Origin: CBDBJQ01 sp965206405
GTDB lineage: Bacteria; Pseudomonadota; Alphaproteobacteria; UBA8366
Direction: 5' to 3'
Assembly (NCBI GenBank): GCA_965206405.1
Contig: CBDBJQ010000006.1
Coordinates: 1,302,001-1,366,000 of the forward strand
Length of the DNA: 64,000 bases
Both the position numbers and the translations under genes were made by a program. Positions 1 through 8,346 of this stretch are shown here, piece after piece (positions within the stretch are counted from its first letter, which is position 1; every line of letters starts with the position of its first letter). The notes under the pieces are model-generated. The model was given only the letters and a program-made list of their open reading frames with translations. It made no database searches and had not been told where the DNA came from.

Positions 1-2
1 CA

Positions 3-1400
3 CCCAATATCCCCGAGCTCCTCGAGGCCCATTACGCGGTGCCCATGGCGGGCGCGGTTCTTAACGCCCTTAATACCCGCCTCGATGCCGGAACCATCGC
101 CTTCATCCTTGACCATGCGGAAACCGAGATCCTACTGGCCGAACGCAGTTTCGCCGGCGTCGTCAAGGAGACCCTCGAACGCCTCGGTCGCAAACTACCC
201 ATCATCGACATCGAGGATCCGATGGAGCCTGCCGCGGATCCGATCGGCGATCTTGGCTACGAGGACGTCTTGGCCGAAGGTGACCCCGACTTCATGCCCG
301 CCGGGCCATTAAACGAATGGGACGCCATCAGCCTCAACTACACCTCGGGGACCACGGGCAACCCCAAAGGTGTCGTCTACCATCATCGCGGTGCCTATCT
401 GAACGCGGTCGGCAATGCCATCGCCTTTGAGCTCGGGCGGGACAGCGTTTATCTCTGGACCCTGCCGATGTTTCACTGTAACGGCTGGACCTATCCTTGG
501 GCGGTGACACTGGCAGGAGGCACCCATGTCTGTCTGCGCGAGATCGACCCGGCCATGATCTTCGAGCTGGCAGCGGTCCATGAGGTGACGCACATGTGCG
601 CCGCCCCTGTCGTCCTGACCATGCTGATCCACGCGCCCGAGGAGGTAAAACGCAGCTTTGCGCATAGCCGCGTCGCAATCGCGACCGGTGGCGCCTCGCC
701 GCCAAGTGCTGTGATCCGCGGCATGGAGGAATGCGGTTTCGATGTTACGCATCTCTACGGCATGACCGAGTGCTACGGACCGGCTGCGCTTTGCGCCTGG
801 CAGCCGGGTTGGGAGAGTCTCGATGACGAAGCGCGTACCGGGATGATGGCCCGGCAAGGTGTCGCCTATGCGACTCTGGAAGAACAAACCGTCCTCGACA
901 CCGAGAGCGGCAAACCGGTGCCTGCCGATGGCGAAACCATCGGCGAGCTGGCCCTGCGGGGGAATACGGTGATGCGCGGGTATCTCAAGAACCCGACGGC
1001 GACCGAAGAGGCCTTTGCCGACGGCTGGTTGCATACGGGCGATCTCGCCGTGATGCATGAAGACGGGTATGTCGAGATCAAGGATCGCGCCAAAGACATC
1101 ATTATTTCCGGCGGTGAGAACATCTCCAGCCTCGAGGTTGAGGAGGTGCTCTATCGACACCCTGCAATCATGGAAGCGGCGGTTGTCGCCCGTCCCGACG
1201 AAAAATGGGGTGAGACTCCGTGCGCTTTCGTCACTCTCGTCGATGGTGGCACGCTTGACGTCGAGGGGGTGATGGATTGGTGCCGCGAAAACATGGCAAA
1301 CTTCAAGATTCCGAGAACGGTTGTCTTCGGTGATCTGCCGAAAACCTCGACGGGAAAGATTCAGAAATTCGTCCTCCGGGAACGTGCGGAGAGCATGTAG
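3..1400 (+). CDS. Acyl-CoA synthetase (AMP-forming), 5' end outside window
   Basis: Adenylate-forming enzyme that activates a carboxylic acid to its CoA thioester with ATP. The reading frame is open from base 3, so the true start lies upstream; about 465 residues are visible, against roughly 540 for the family. The phosphate-binding motif YTSGTTGNPKG is at about 336-370, the HTGDL motif near 1035 and the C-terminal Lys in STGKIQK near 1350. The GETIGELALRGNTVMRGYLKN stretch resembles medium-chain and DmdB-like (methylmercaptopropionate) ligases, but the substrate cannot be read from sequence. It ends one base before the SDR gene and is followed by an acyl-CoA dehydrogenase, which suggests a fatty-acid or branched-acid degradation operon. 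Family certain, substrate unknown. Confidence 0.93.
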   Translation, partial: PNIPELLEAHYAVPMAGAVLNALNTRLDAGTIAFILDHAETEILLAERSFAGVVKETLERLGRKLPIIDIEDPMEPAADPIGDLGYEDVLAEGDPDFMPAGPLNEWDAISLNYTSGTTGNPKGVVYHHRGAYLNAVGNAIAFELGRDSVYLWTLPMFHCNGWTYPWAVTLAGGTHVCLREIDPAMIFELAAVHEVTHMCAAPVVLTMLIHAPEEVKRSFAHSRVAIATGGASPPSAVIRGMEECGFDVTHLYGMTECYGPAALCAWQPGWESLDDEARTGMMARQGVAYATLEEQTVLDTESGKPVPADGETIGELALRGNTVMRGYLKNPTATEEAFADGWLHTGDLAVMHEDGYVEIKDRAKDIIISGGENISSLEVEEVLYRHPAIMEAAVVARPDEKWGETPCAFVTLVDGGTLDVEGVMDWCRENMANFKIPRTVVFGDLPKTSTGKIQKFVLRERAESM

Positions 1401-2168
1401 ATGACGGAGGCGCCCCTGGCCGGGAAGGTGGCGTTCGTCACCGGTGCTTCCGGCGGACTCGGCGAGCATTTCGCACGAACCCTGGCGCAGGCCGGTGCCG
1501 CCATCATGCTGACGGCCCGTCGCGGCGATCGCATCGAGGCCATCGCCGCCGAAATCAACGACGAGGGTCACAAGGCTGCCGGAACTGTCCTCGATGTCAG
1601 CGACGCCGACGCGATCCCGCTCGCCTTCGATGCCGCGGAAAAAGCTTTCGGCACTGTCACCGTGCTCATCAACAATGCAGGCATCGTGATACCCGGCAAG
1701 GTCGAGGCTATCTCCGAATCGGACTGGGACGCCGTACTCGACACCAATCTCAAGGGTGGCTGGCTGATGGCACAGGAAGCCGCGCGGCGTATGCTCGCAG
1801 CGAAGCTTGAGGGTAGTATCATCAACATTTCCTCGGCGGTCGCGTTCCGGGTGCAGAAACAGCTTTCGACCTACGCGATTTCGAAAGCCGCTTCCGCCCA
1901 GATGACCCGCACCCTGGCCTATGAACTAGCACCGCACGGAATTCGGGTGAATGCACTGGCACCCGGGTACATCGCAACGGAGATGAACCGGGAGTTCCTG
2001 GTCTCACGCCGCGGTCAGGAAATGATGCAGCAGGTGCCGCTCGGCCGTTACGGTGAGCCCGAGGAACTCGACGAGCTTCTCCTTTTGCTCGCTGGCGACC
2101 GTTCGCGCTACGTCAACGGTGCCGTCATCCCCGTCGATGGCGGCCACATACTCGGCATACGGGATTAG
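1401..2168 (+). CDS. SDR family oxidoreductase
   Basis: Classical short-chain dehydrogenase/reductase of 255 residues. It has the NAD(P) motif TGASGGLG (residues 14-21), NNAG at 91-94, catalytic Ser144/145, Tyr158 and Lys162 (YAISK), and the C-terminal PVDGG signature. The ATG directly abuts the stop of the acyl-CoA synthetase, so the two are probably translationally coupled. By context it could oxidise a 3-hydroxyacyl-CoA between the dehydrogenase and thiolase steps. That role is inferred from the neighbours only; SDRs are too diverse to assign a substrate. Confidence 0.93.
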   Translation: MTEAPLAGKVAFVTGASGGLGEHFARTLAQAGAAIMLTARRGDRIEAIAAEINDEGHKAAGTVLDVSDADAIPLAFDAAEKAFGTVTVLINNAGIVIPGKVEAISESDWDAVLDTNLKGGWLMAQEAARRMLAAKLEGSIINISSAVAFRVQKQLSTYAISKAASAQMTRTLAYELAPHGIRVNALAPGYIATEMNREFLVSRRGQEMMQQVPLGRYGEPEELDELLLLLAGDRSRYVNGAVIPVDGGHILGIRD

Positions 2169-2209
2169 ATTCCGACATATCGATCGGACCAGGAAATAAG
2201 GAAGGCAAC

Positions 2210-3409
2210 ATGGATTTCGAGCTGACCGAAAAGGTCGAGGATTACCGGCTGCGGGTTCGCGAGTTTGTCGAGACCCGCATCATGCCGCTCGAAAACGAGC
2301 CTGATGCCTATGATGCCCACGAGAACATCAAATCCGGGCACCTGAAGAGCATCCGAGAAAGCGCTCGTCAGCAAGGGTTGTGGGCCTTCCAGATGCCGGA
2401 GCATCGCGGCGGGCAAGGCCTCGATATCGTCGGTATGGCGGCGTGCTACGAGGAGATGAACCGTTCCATCTTTGGGCCGGTCTGCTTCAACTGCGCGGCT
2501 CCTGATGACGGCAACATGATGATCCTCGAGAAAGTCGCGCGCGATGACCAGAAGGAGCGGTGGCTGCAGCCGATCGTCGACGGGCGGGTCAATTCCTCCT
2601 TCGTGATGACCGAACCGCATCCGGGATCCGGCTCGGATCCCTCGATGATGCTGACCCGGGCCGAAAAGAAAGGCGACCGGTGGATCGTCAACGGGCGCAA
2701 GTGGTTTATTACCGGCGCGGAAACCGCGCAGCACTTCATCCTGATGGCCAAGACTTCCGATGATCCGCGCAAAGGGTTGACCGCGTTTCTCTATGACGCC
2801 GAGAGTCCGGGTTGGCGCATCGACCGCCGCATCGAAATCATGGGGCCGGAAGAGCATGGCGGGCACTGCGAACTCGTCTTCGAGGACATGGAAATCCCGG
2901 ACAATGACCGGCTCATGGAGGTCGGGGACGGGCTGAAACTCACCCAGATGCGCCTCGGCACTGCCCGGCTGACTCACTGCATGCGCTGGCTCGGCCTGTG
3001 CAAGCGAGCGCTGGAGATCGCCGCCGAGTATGTCGGCGAACGCGAGAGTTTCGGCATCAAGCTTGCTGACAGGGAAGGGGTCCAATGGATGATCGGCGAG
3101 GCGGCGATGTCGATCCACACCGGCCGGCTTCTGGTGATGCATGCAGCATGGAAGCTCGACCAGGGCGATTTCGCTCGCAAGGAAGTATCTATGGCTAAGA
3201 TCCATGTGGCCGATACGCTCTGGAAATGCGCCGACACGGCGATCCAGTTGCTCGGCGCCCGCGGCTATTCGAAGGACACAGTGCTCGACTGGATCTATCG
3301 TTATGCACGCCAGGCGAAGATCGTCGATGGCGCATCGGAAGTGCATAAAATGGTGCTGGCCAGGAACTACAGGCAGGAGGGCGGGGAGTTCTGGAACTGG
3401 GGTGTATAA
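2210..3409 (+). CDS. Acyl-CoA dehydrogenase
   Basis: FAD-dependent acyl-CoA dehydrogenase of 399 residues that introduces the alpha,beta double bond into an acyl-CoA. N-terminal helical domain to about 125, middle beta domain with VMTEPHPGSGSDPS and WFITGAE, and a C-terminal helical domain ending in DGASEVHKMVLARNYR. The pattern resembles the ACAD10/11-like group often found next to an acyl-CoA synthetase and an SDR. AAGGAAGGCAAC precedes the ATG as ribosome-binding site. It lies 41 bp after the SDR on the same strand and is probably part of that operon. Confidence 0.94.
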   Translation: MDFELTEKVEDYRLRVREFVETRIMPLENEPDAYDAHENIKSGHLKSIRESARQQGLWAFQMPEHRGGQGLDIVGMAACYEEMNRSIFGPVCFNCAAPDDGNMMILEKVARDDQKERWLQPIVDGRVNSSFVMTEPHPGSGSDPSMMLTRAEKKGDRWIVNGRKWFITGAETAQHFILMAKTSDDPRKGLTAFLYDAESPGWRIDRRIEIMGPEEHGGHCELVFEDMEIPDNDRLMEVGDGLKLTQMRLGTARLTHCMRWLGLCKRALEIAAEYVGERESFGIKLADREGVQWMIGEAAMSIHTGRLLVMHAAWKLDQGDFARKEVSMAKIHVADTLWKCADTAIQLLGARGYSKDTVLDWIYRYARQAKIVDGASEVHKMVLARNYRQEGGEFWNWGV

Positions 3410-3439
3410 CGCCGGAGTGGGACCAGAACAGGCGGGCGA

Positions 3440-3631
3440 ATGGCCGATAAACCGAAACCCACACCGCGCGAAAAACGCCGGGTCTATGTGGCGGCGTTTT
3501 GCCTTGCCCTGCTCATCGACCTCATCATCGCCATCGTTAACGACACGAGCTACCGACCGACGATGATTGGCCTCGCTATCATGATTGCGGCGGGGCTTTT
3601 CTTTCTCTACTCGCTGATCAGGGATCGCTGA
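3440..3631 (+). CDS. Small two-helix membrane protein, unknown function
   Basis: 63-residue protein with a basic N-terminus (PREKRR) followed by two hydrophobic segments, about residues 17-35 and 41-59. Starts 30 bp after the acyl-CoA dehydrogenase stop with a purine-rich stretch ahead of the ATG. I do not recognise a family. Codon use is similar to the neighbours and the amphipathic-then-hydrophobic layout looks like a real inner-membrane protein, but conservation would be needed to be sure. Confidence 0.6.
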   Translation: MADKPKPTPREKRRVYVAAFCLALLIDLIIAIVNDTSYRPTMIGLAIMIAAGLFFLYSLIRDR

Positions 3632-3788
3632 GCGCGAATAAACGCGAATCCGCGGACAGAAAACCGCTGGATCCGCCCCCTCGAAAGCCCTTGCGGGGCA
3701 GAGTGGTGCGTTCATATCACAAAGGGAGGATCGCAGTGCCTGATCGGGTGCGTGCGCCCGCCGATTTCCGAATGAGGAACGACAAACC

Positions 3789-5492
3789 ATGAACGTGAAT
3801 ATCAGCGACAAGCGAACGGGTACTATTCTTGTCGGCGACCTTGTCGCGGAATTCCTCCAGAGGCTGGATGTGACCACTGCTTTCGGCGTGGTTTCCGTCC
3901 ACAACATCCCGATGCTTGATGCCATTGGCCGCCGCAACAGCCTGCGCTTTGTAATGGGACGCGGCGAAGCCGGGGCAGGGCACATGGCCGACGCCTATGC
4001 GCGGGTTTCCGGCGAACTCGGCGTCCTGTTCACCAGTACCGGTCCCGGTGCCGCCAATGCCGCCGGTGCCATTGTCGAGGCCAACTTTGCCGGCACGCCG
4101 ATGCTGCACCTGACCGGCCAGACGGCCACAGCTCATCTCGACAAGGGCCAACGGCCGGTACACGACGTTCCCAACCAGCTCGGCATGCTCGAATCCATCG
4201 GCAAGGCAGCCTTTCGCATCCGTAGCCCGGAAACCGCTTTTGGAACCCTGGTCCAGGCGGCGACCGCGGCGCTCACACCGCCAACGGGCCCGGTAAGCGT
4301 TGAAATCCCGATCGATGTTCAGCGCACCGCTATCCCACGACCGGCCGGCCTCGAGACCCTGCAGCTGCCAGTTCCGATTCCGGATCCGGGGCCATCAGCG
4401 GCACTGGACGCCATCGCTAAACAGGTTGCAGCGGCGAAGCGGCCGCTCCTGTGGACAGGAAACGGCGCCAAGTTCTCCAAGCCTGCGGTTGCCCGGCTGG
4501 TGGAGCTCGGTATTCCCCTGCTGACCAGCTGGAATGGCCGCGGCGTCATGCCCGAAAATCACCCCATGGTTCTCGGCCCGATGGCGACGATGAAAGAGGT
4601 GCGGACGTTCATGGAAAGCGCCGACCTCCTTCTGATTTCCGGCTGCCGCCTGCGCGGACACGAAACCGGTGATATGAGCATGGTCCTGCCAAGCCCACGA
4701 ATTCAAATCGACGTGGATGCGGCTGCCGAGGGCAGGACATATCCCTCCGACATGTTTCTGTGCGCCGATGCCGGCGCGGCACTCGGCGCCCTGGCCGACA
4801 GGCTTGAGGGAAAATCACTATCCGTCGAAAGCGGCATCGCCAGAGAAGTCGCGGATGTGAAGGAACGAGCTCGAGAAAGCTATGTGGAGTTTCTCGGCGC
4901 TTACGGATCCTTTCCCGCCCAGATGCGGGCTGCGATGCCGGATGACGCCGTCTGGGTGCGCGACATCACGCTTAACAACAGCACCTGGGGCAACCGGATA
5001 TTTCCGCTCAACGATCCGCGTAACAACGTCTACCCGATCGGCGCCGCGATCGGCCCGGGTCTGCCGCTGGGGATTGGCGCCGCGCTTGGCGCGGGTGGAC
5101 GCAAGGTCGTCTCGATGTCTGGTGATGGCGGCTTCTGCCTCAGCCTTGCCGAGTTGTGGACGGCGGTGCAGGAGCAGGCAGATATTGTGTTCGTGGTCAT
5201 GAACGACCGCGGTTATGGCGTGATCCGGCACATCCAGGACGCGCTCTATGGTGAACGGAACTACTACGACAAACTGCTTGCCCCGGATCTGGCTGCGGTC
5301 TCGATCTCGGCCGGCGTCGGCTATACGAAGGTCGACAAGGCCGACGGGCTTGAAGCTGCGGTCGCCGAGGCGCTCACACAACCCGGCCCCTCGATCGTTG
5401 AAGTCGAGATGACGGCGATCGGTCCCTATCCACGTTTCTTCAAGGCGCCGCCCGCCGACGCCAAGAATACCAGCGTGCCCCAGCGGGACTAG
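3789..5492 (+). CDS. Thiamine diphosphate-dependent enzyme, acetolactate synthase-like
   Basis: 567-residue ThDP enzyme with the three-domain layout of the acetohydroxyacid synthase/oxalyl-CoA decarboxylase/2-hydroxyacyl-CoA lyase superfamily. The N-terminal pyrimidine-binding domain has the catalytic Glu in GRGEAGAGHMADAYAR, the middle domain spans about 190-330, and the C-terminal diphosphate-binding domain has GDGGFCLSL followed by MNDRGYGV. No small regulatory subunit follows, so biosynthetic acetolactate synthase is unlikely. Placement among acyl-CoA genes is compatible with a 2-hydroxyacyl-CoA lyase-type or 2-keto-acid decarboxylase role, but the substrate is not assignable. A GAGGAACG sequence precedes the ATG. 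Confidence 0.88.
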   Translation: MNVNISDKRTGTILVGDLVAEFLQRLDVTTAFGVVSVHNIPMLDAIGRRNSLRFVMGRGEAGAGHMADAYARVSGELGVLFTSTGPGAANAAGAIVEANFAGTPMLHLTGQTATAHLDKGQRPVHDVPNQLGMLESIGKAAFRIRSPETAFGTLVQAATAALTPPTGPVSVEIPIDVQRTAIPRPAGLETLQLPVPIPDPGPSAALDAIAKQVAAAKRPLLWTGNGAKFSKPAVARLVELGIPLLTSWNGRGVMPENHPMVLGPMATMKEVRTFMESADLLLISGCRLRGHETGDMSMVLPSPRIQIDVDAAAEGRTYPSDMFLCADAGAALGALADRLEGKSLSVESGIAREVADVKERARESYVEFLGAYGSFPAQMRAAMPDDAVWVRDITLNNSTWGNRIFPLNDPRNNVYPIGAAIGPGLPLGIGAALGAGGRKVVSMSGDGGFCLSLAELWTAVQEQADIVFVVMNDRGYGVIRHIQDALYGERNYYDKLLAPDLAAVSISAGVGYTKVDKADGLEAAVAEALTQPGPSIVEVEMTAIGPYPRFFKAPPADAKNTSVPQRD

Positions 5493-5593
5493 GGTAGGGC
5501 TCGTGCGTGGTTATACAAGCGCATGCATGGGCACGCGATGGTGCCACCGCTGCCGGGGCGTCGCGCGGCAAGCGTCGGCTCAGTAATCCGGGA

Positions 5594-6382
5594 TCAGCGG
5601 TTCTGGAATTTGCCGGGGCGTTTTTCGCGCCAGGCGGCGATCGATTCCTTGTGATCCTCGCTCGAGCGGGCCAGCGTCATGTGTGACGATACCATGTCTA
5701 GCGCACTTTCCATATCCATATTGAGTCCGGCATACATAGACCGCTTGATTAGTCGGATCGAGATCGGCGAGGAGTTGACGAGGCGGCCGACATAGGCGCG
5801 TGTCTCCTCCATCAGCTTGTCGTCGGGCACCACCTTGTTGACGAGACCGATCTGGAGAGCTTCCTTGGCATCGACAAAATCCGCACTCCACAGCATCTCG
5901 AGCGCCCGGGGAATTCCGATGATGCGGGGCAGGAACCAGGCGCCGCCATTGCCCGGCACGAGGCCGACCCGCACATAGGTCTCGGCGAAACGGGCACTTT
6001 CCGCAGCGATGCGGATATCAGCATGCAGACTCATATCCATGCCGGCGCCCACAGCAACGCCGTTCACGGCGCAGACGACCGGTTTATCGATCTGGCGGAT
6101 CTTGAGCGAGATGCGCTGGATCAGGTCCCAGAGATTGGACTTGATTTCCAGCGGGGTCGGCGGCGCATCCGTTCCCATGCTGCCGGTATCGCCGCCCGCG
6201 CAGAAACCGCGCCCGGCACCGGTCACGATGATCGCCCAGATATCGTCCCGGGTTCTGGACTCCTCAAGACGGTCCACATAAGCGCCCAGCATTTCGGTGG
6301 TGAAAGCGTTCAGTTTGTCGGGATTGTTGAAAGTGATCGTTGCGATCTTGTCGGCAACGTCGAACAGGAGTTTCTCAGTCAT
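5594..6382 (-). CDS. Enoyl-CoA hydratase/isomerase family protein (crotonase fold)
   Basis: Crotonase-fold protein of 262 residues from the ATG at 6382, which is preceded by GGAGAGATCGAG; an upstream in-frame start at 6409 lacks such a site. The oxyanion-hole segments are GAGRGFCAGGD and NGVAVGAGMDMSLHADIRIA. At the position of the first catalytic Glu of classical enoyl-CoA hydratase (PEI...GAGG) this protein reads ETYVRVGLVPGNGG, so that Glu appears replaced, while the second (ALEML) is kept. It may therefore be an isomerase, hydrolase or decarboxylase-type family member. It converges with the ThDP gene. Confidence 0.9.
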   Translation of the reverse strand: MTEKLLFDVADKIATITFNNPDKLNAFTTEMLGAYVDRLEESRTRDDIWAIIVTGAGRGFCAGGDTGSMGTDAPPTPLEIKSNLWDLIQRISLKIRQIDKPVVCAVNGVAVGAGMDMSLHADIRIAAESARFAETYVRVGLVPGNGGAWFLPRIIGIPRALEMLWSADFVDAKEALQIGLVNKVVPDDKLMEETRAYVGRLVNSSPISIRLIKRSMYAGLNMDMESALDMVSSHMTLARSSEDHKESIAAWREKRPGKFQNR

Positions 6383-6508
6383 CTCGATCTCTCCAAAATC
6401 TGGAGCCACCGGCCTTGGCGGCGAAGGGCAGGGAGGAAAATACCCCTGTCTGCGTTCATCTGCGTTTCAGCAGATACAGCTAAGCACAGAAAGCGTGCGG
6501 GCAAGGCG

Positions 6509-6634
6509 CGCAGGCTAGGAACGCAGGCTAGGCTCAGAGCAGGACGCGGCTTGCCGGAAGGGTGCGCGGTCGTATCTCATAAAGCCGAGTGCATCCCGGC
6601 CAAGCCAGCTCTAAAGCCAGCTCCAAAGTCAGCC
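6509..6634. repeat. Two clusters of short tandem duplications upstream of the luciferase-like gene
   Basis: Positions 6509-6534 hold two copies of a 13-bp unit (CGCAGGCTAGG plus 2 bp). Positions 6602-6634 hold about three imperfect copies of an 11-12 bp unit (AAGCCAGCTCT). Both lie in the 283-bp gap between the divergently oriented crotonase and luciferase-like genes. They could alter promoter spacing, but no function is visible. Confidence 0.7.
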
Positions 6635-6665
6635 AAAGAGAAAACGTGCGAAGGAGAAAAACAGC

Positions 6666-7607
6666 ATGAGTCTCCCCCTGGAACAGGGTATGAAATTCGG
6701 TGTTCAAACGCGCCTGCCGACTCCCAATCTTGCCCGGAAAACAGTTGAAACGCTGGACCGGCTCGATTTCGATTCGATCTGGGTCGGTGATCACATCGCC
6801 TTTACCAGCCCGATTCTGGACCCCTTTGTTCAACTCGCTCACGCCGCTGCGTATTCCAAGCGCCTCACCTTCGGCACGGGCGTCTATCTTCTCCCCATGC
6901 GCCATGCCGGACCCGTGGCCAAACAAGCCGGCAGCCTCGATCACCTGACCGAAGGTCGATTTATCTTCGGTGTCGGTCTTGGCGGCGAATTCCCGAACGA
7001 ATGGGCGCTTGCCGGCGTTCCCACATCCGAGCGCGGCGCGCGCATGGATGAGGCCATCCCGGTCCTGCGGAAACTGTGGCGTGGAGAGCCGGTGTCCCAT
7101 GAAGGCAGGTTTTACTCTTTCCCGGAAGTGCACATGCAGCCGGCCAGCTACCAGGAGGGTGGCCCTCCGATCTGGTGCGGCGGCCGCACCGATGCCGCGC
7201 TGCGTCGTGCAGGAGAACTGGCCGACGGGTATTATTCCTACGTGGTAACCCCTGAGATGTTTGCCGGTGCGCTCGAGAAGATTGAAGCTGCCGCAGATGT
7301 AGCTAGCCGCAACCTCACATCTTACGGAACCGGACATCTCCTGTTCTGTTGCATCCGCGACAGCTACGAGGAGGCCCTGGACCGGGCGACAGAACTCCTA
7401 TCCGAACGCTATGCGATGGATTTTCGTGAGCCGGCCAAGCGGTACTGCGCCCTGGGTACGCCCGAGGATATCGCTGAAAAAATTGCCGCATTTCATGCAG
7501 CCGGCGTCAGGCACATCGTGGTCGATTTCCTTGGCTTTCAACCCGAGCGGCTGGAGGCTACCGAACGCTTCGGTGTCGAGATTCGCCCGCTCCTCAAGAA
7601 TCTCTAG
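6666..7607 (+). CDS. LLM class (luciferase-like) flavin/F420-dependent oxidoreductase
   Basis: 313-residue TIM-barrel oxidoreductase of the bacterial luciferase/F420 family. Signature segments are FDSIWVGDHIAF near residues 32-43, FGTGVYLLPMRHAGPVAKQAGSLD, and FGVGLGGEFPNEWALAGVP near 102-120. A strong AAGGAGAAAAACAGC precedes the ATG. Whether it uses FMN or F420 cannot be decided from sequence alone. Its position beside acyl-CoA genes suggests oxidation or reduction of a small organic substrate. Confidence 0.9.
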   Translation: MSLPLEQGMKFGVQTRLPTPNLARKTVETLDRLDFDSIWVGDHIAFTSPILDPFVQLAHAAAYSKRLTFGTGVYLLPMRHAGPVAKQAGSLDHLTEGRFIFGVGLGGEFPNEWALAGVPTSERGARMDEAIPVLRKLWRGEPVSHEGRFYSFPEVHMQPASYQEGGPPIWCGGRTDAALRRAGELADGYYSYVVTPEMFAGALEKIEAAADVASRNLTSYGTGHLLFCCIRDSYEEALDRATELLSERYAMDFREPAKRYCALGTPEDIAEKIAAFHAAGVRHIVVDFLGFQPERLEATERFGVEIRPLLKNL

Positions 7608-8033
7608 CCCGGATATTTCATGAAGACATCCGGCGGGTTGGTTTCCCGCCTCAGTTCGGTTTTTCGTGGTGTCTCTGACATAGATTTCCTGCGTATTCGG
7701 GCAGAGCCTGGCGTTCAGCCAGTATATTTGGCGGCTGAGCCGGTCTTTTTGCGGATTGCGGGCAGGCGGAAGCACCTGCGCCGCATGCGCCCTGCACATT
7801 TCCCTGAACGGTGAAGCCGGGGTCTTGCCCGGTTAGTGTGGGACCAGCCTGCGGGCGACGAGGCGGAACAGGTCCTCGTCGGGGCAGGCGCTGGACATCA
7901 TAAAGCGGACCCGGCGGGTGTTCCGCAGGATGATGGCGCCGATCTTCTTGTTAGCTACATGCACGCGGCACGCTGATCTTCTCTGAACCAAATGTTCCAA
8001 TGATCTGCAATGATCTGGCAATGATCTGGCAAT
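7608..8033. other. 426-bp gap with no recognisable gene
   Basis: Lies between the luciferase-like gene and the IS256 remnant. Short reading frames exist on both strands (about 7620-7814 plus, 7833-8030 minus) but none has a recognisable motif or convincing start. The region ends in the short tandem repeat at 7999-8040 that coincides with the breakpoint of the transposase remnant, so it may be scar DNA from insertion and deletion events. Confidence 0.5.
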
Positions 8034-8040
8034 GATCTCG
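7999..8040. repeat. 11-bp tandem repeat, about four copies
   Basis: AATGATCTGGC is repeated head to tail (7999-8008, 8009-8019, 8020-8030, 8031-8040), the first and last copies shortened or altered. It starts where recognisable IS256 transposase sequence stops, suggesting replication slippage or end-joining at a deletion breakpoint. Confidence 0.85.
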
Positions 8041-8244
8041 CGTTCACGGTGCCCGTTACGATAGCCCTGCTGGCTCGCGCACGACCGTCCGTAGCGACAG
8101 CGGCCAAGGAGATCCTTCAAGCTCTGCTTCAAAAACTCCCTCGATCGTCGACCGAATGTTCGCGCGAAGCCGATCCTCAATCGGATCGTAGCCGTCTTCA
8201 TGCACAAGTAGCGGAAAGGCTGAGGTTGCTGTAGTGTTCGTCAT
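8034..8244 (-). pseudogene. IS256-family transposase, N-terminal remnant, frameshifted
   Basis: The ATG at 8244 follows a good ribosome-binding site (TTAGGAGATCACGCC). The frame gives DPIEDRLRANIRSTIEGVFE, typical of the N-terminus of IS256/Mutator transposases. At about 8112 the homology shifts to another frame, which reads LLGRCRYGR then QQGYRNGHREREI, the conserved GYRNG motif of the family. Homology ends near 8034 at a short tandem repeat. The catalytic DDE domain is missing, so this is an inactive remnant. It points away from the MscS gene. Confidence 0.8.
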
Positions 8245-8346
8245 GGCGTGATCTCCTAAGGCGGCTCCTACCGCCAAGTCGGGTGGTTCAAATGCACCCG
8301 GAGATTATGCCAACTTCAAATTTCCACCATTTTCGAGACACAACCG

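Noticed and set aside
309..1571. 420-codon minus-strand frame opposite the acyl-CoA synthetase
   Set aside because: Shadow of a well-conserved adenylate-forming enzyme; His/Arg-rich composition, no recognisable domain.
2165..3985. 606-codon open frame on the minus strand opposite the acyl-CoA dehydrogenase
   Set aside because: Antisense frame kept open by GC-rich third positions; no family motif, and the plus-strand gene is a clear acyl-CoA dehydrogenase.
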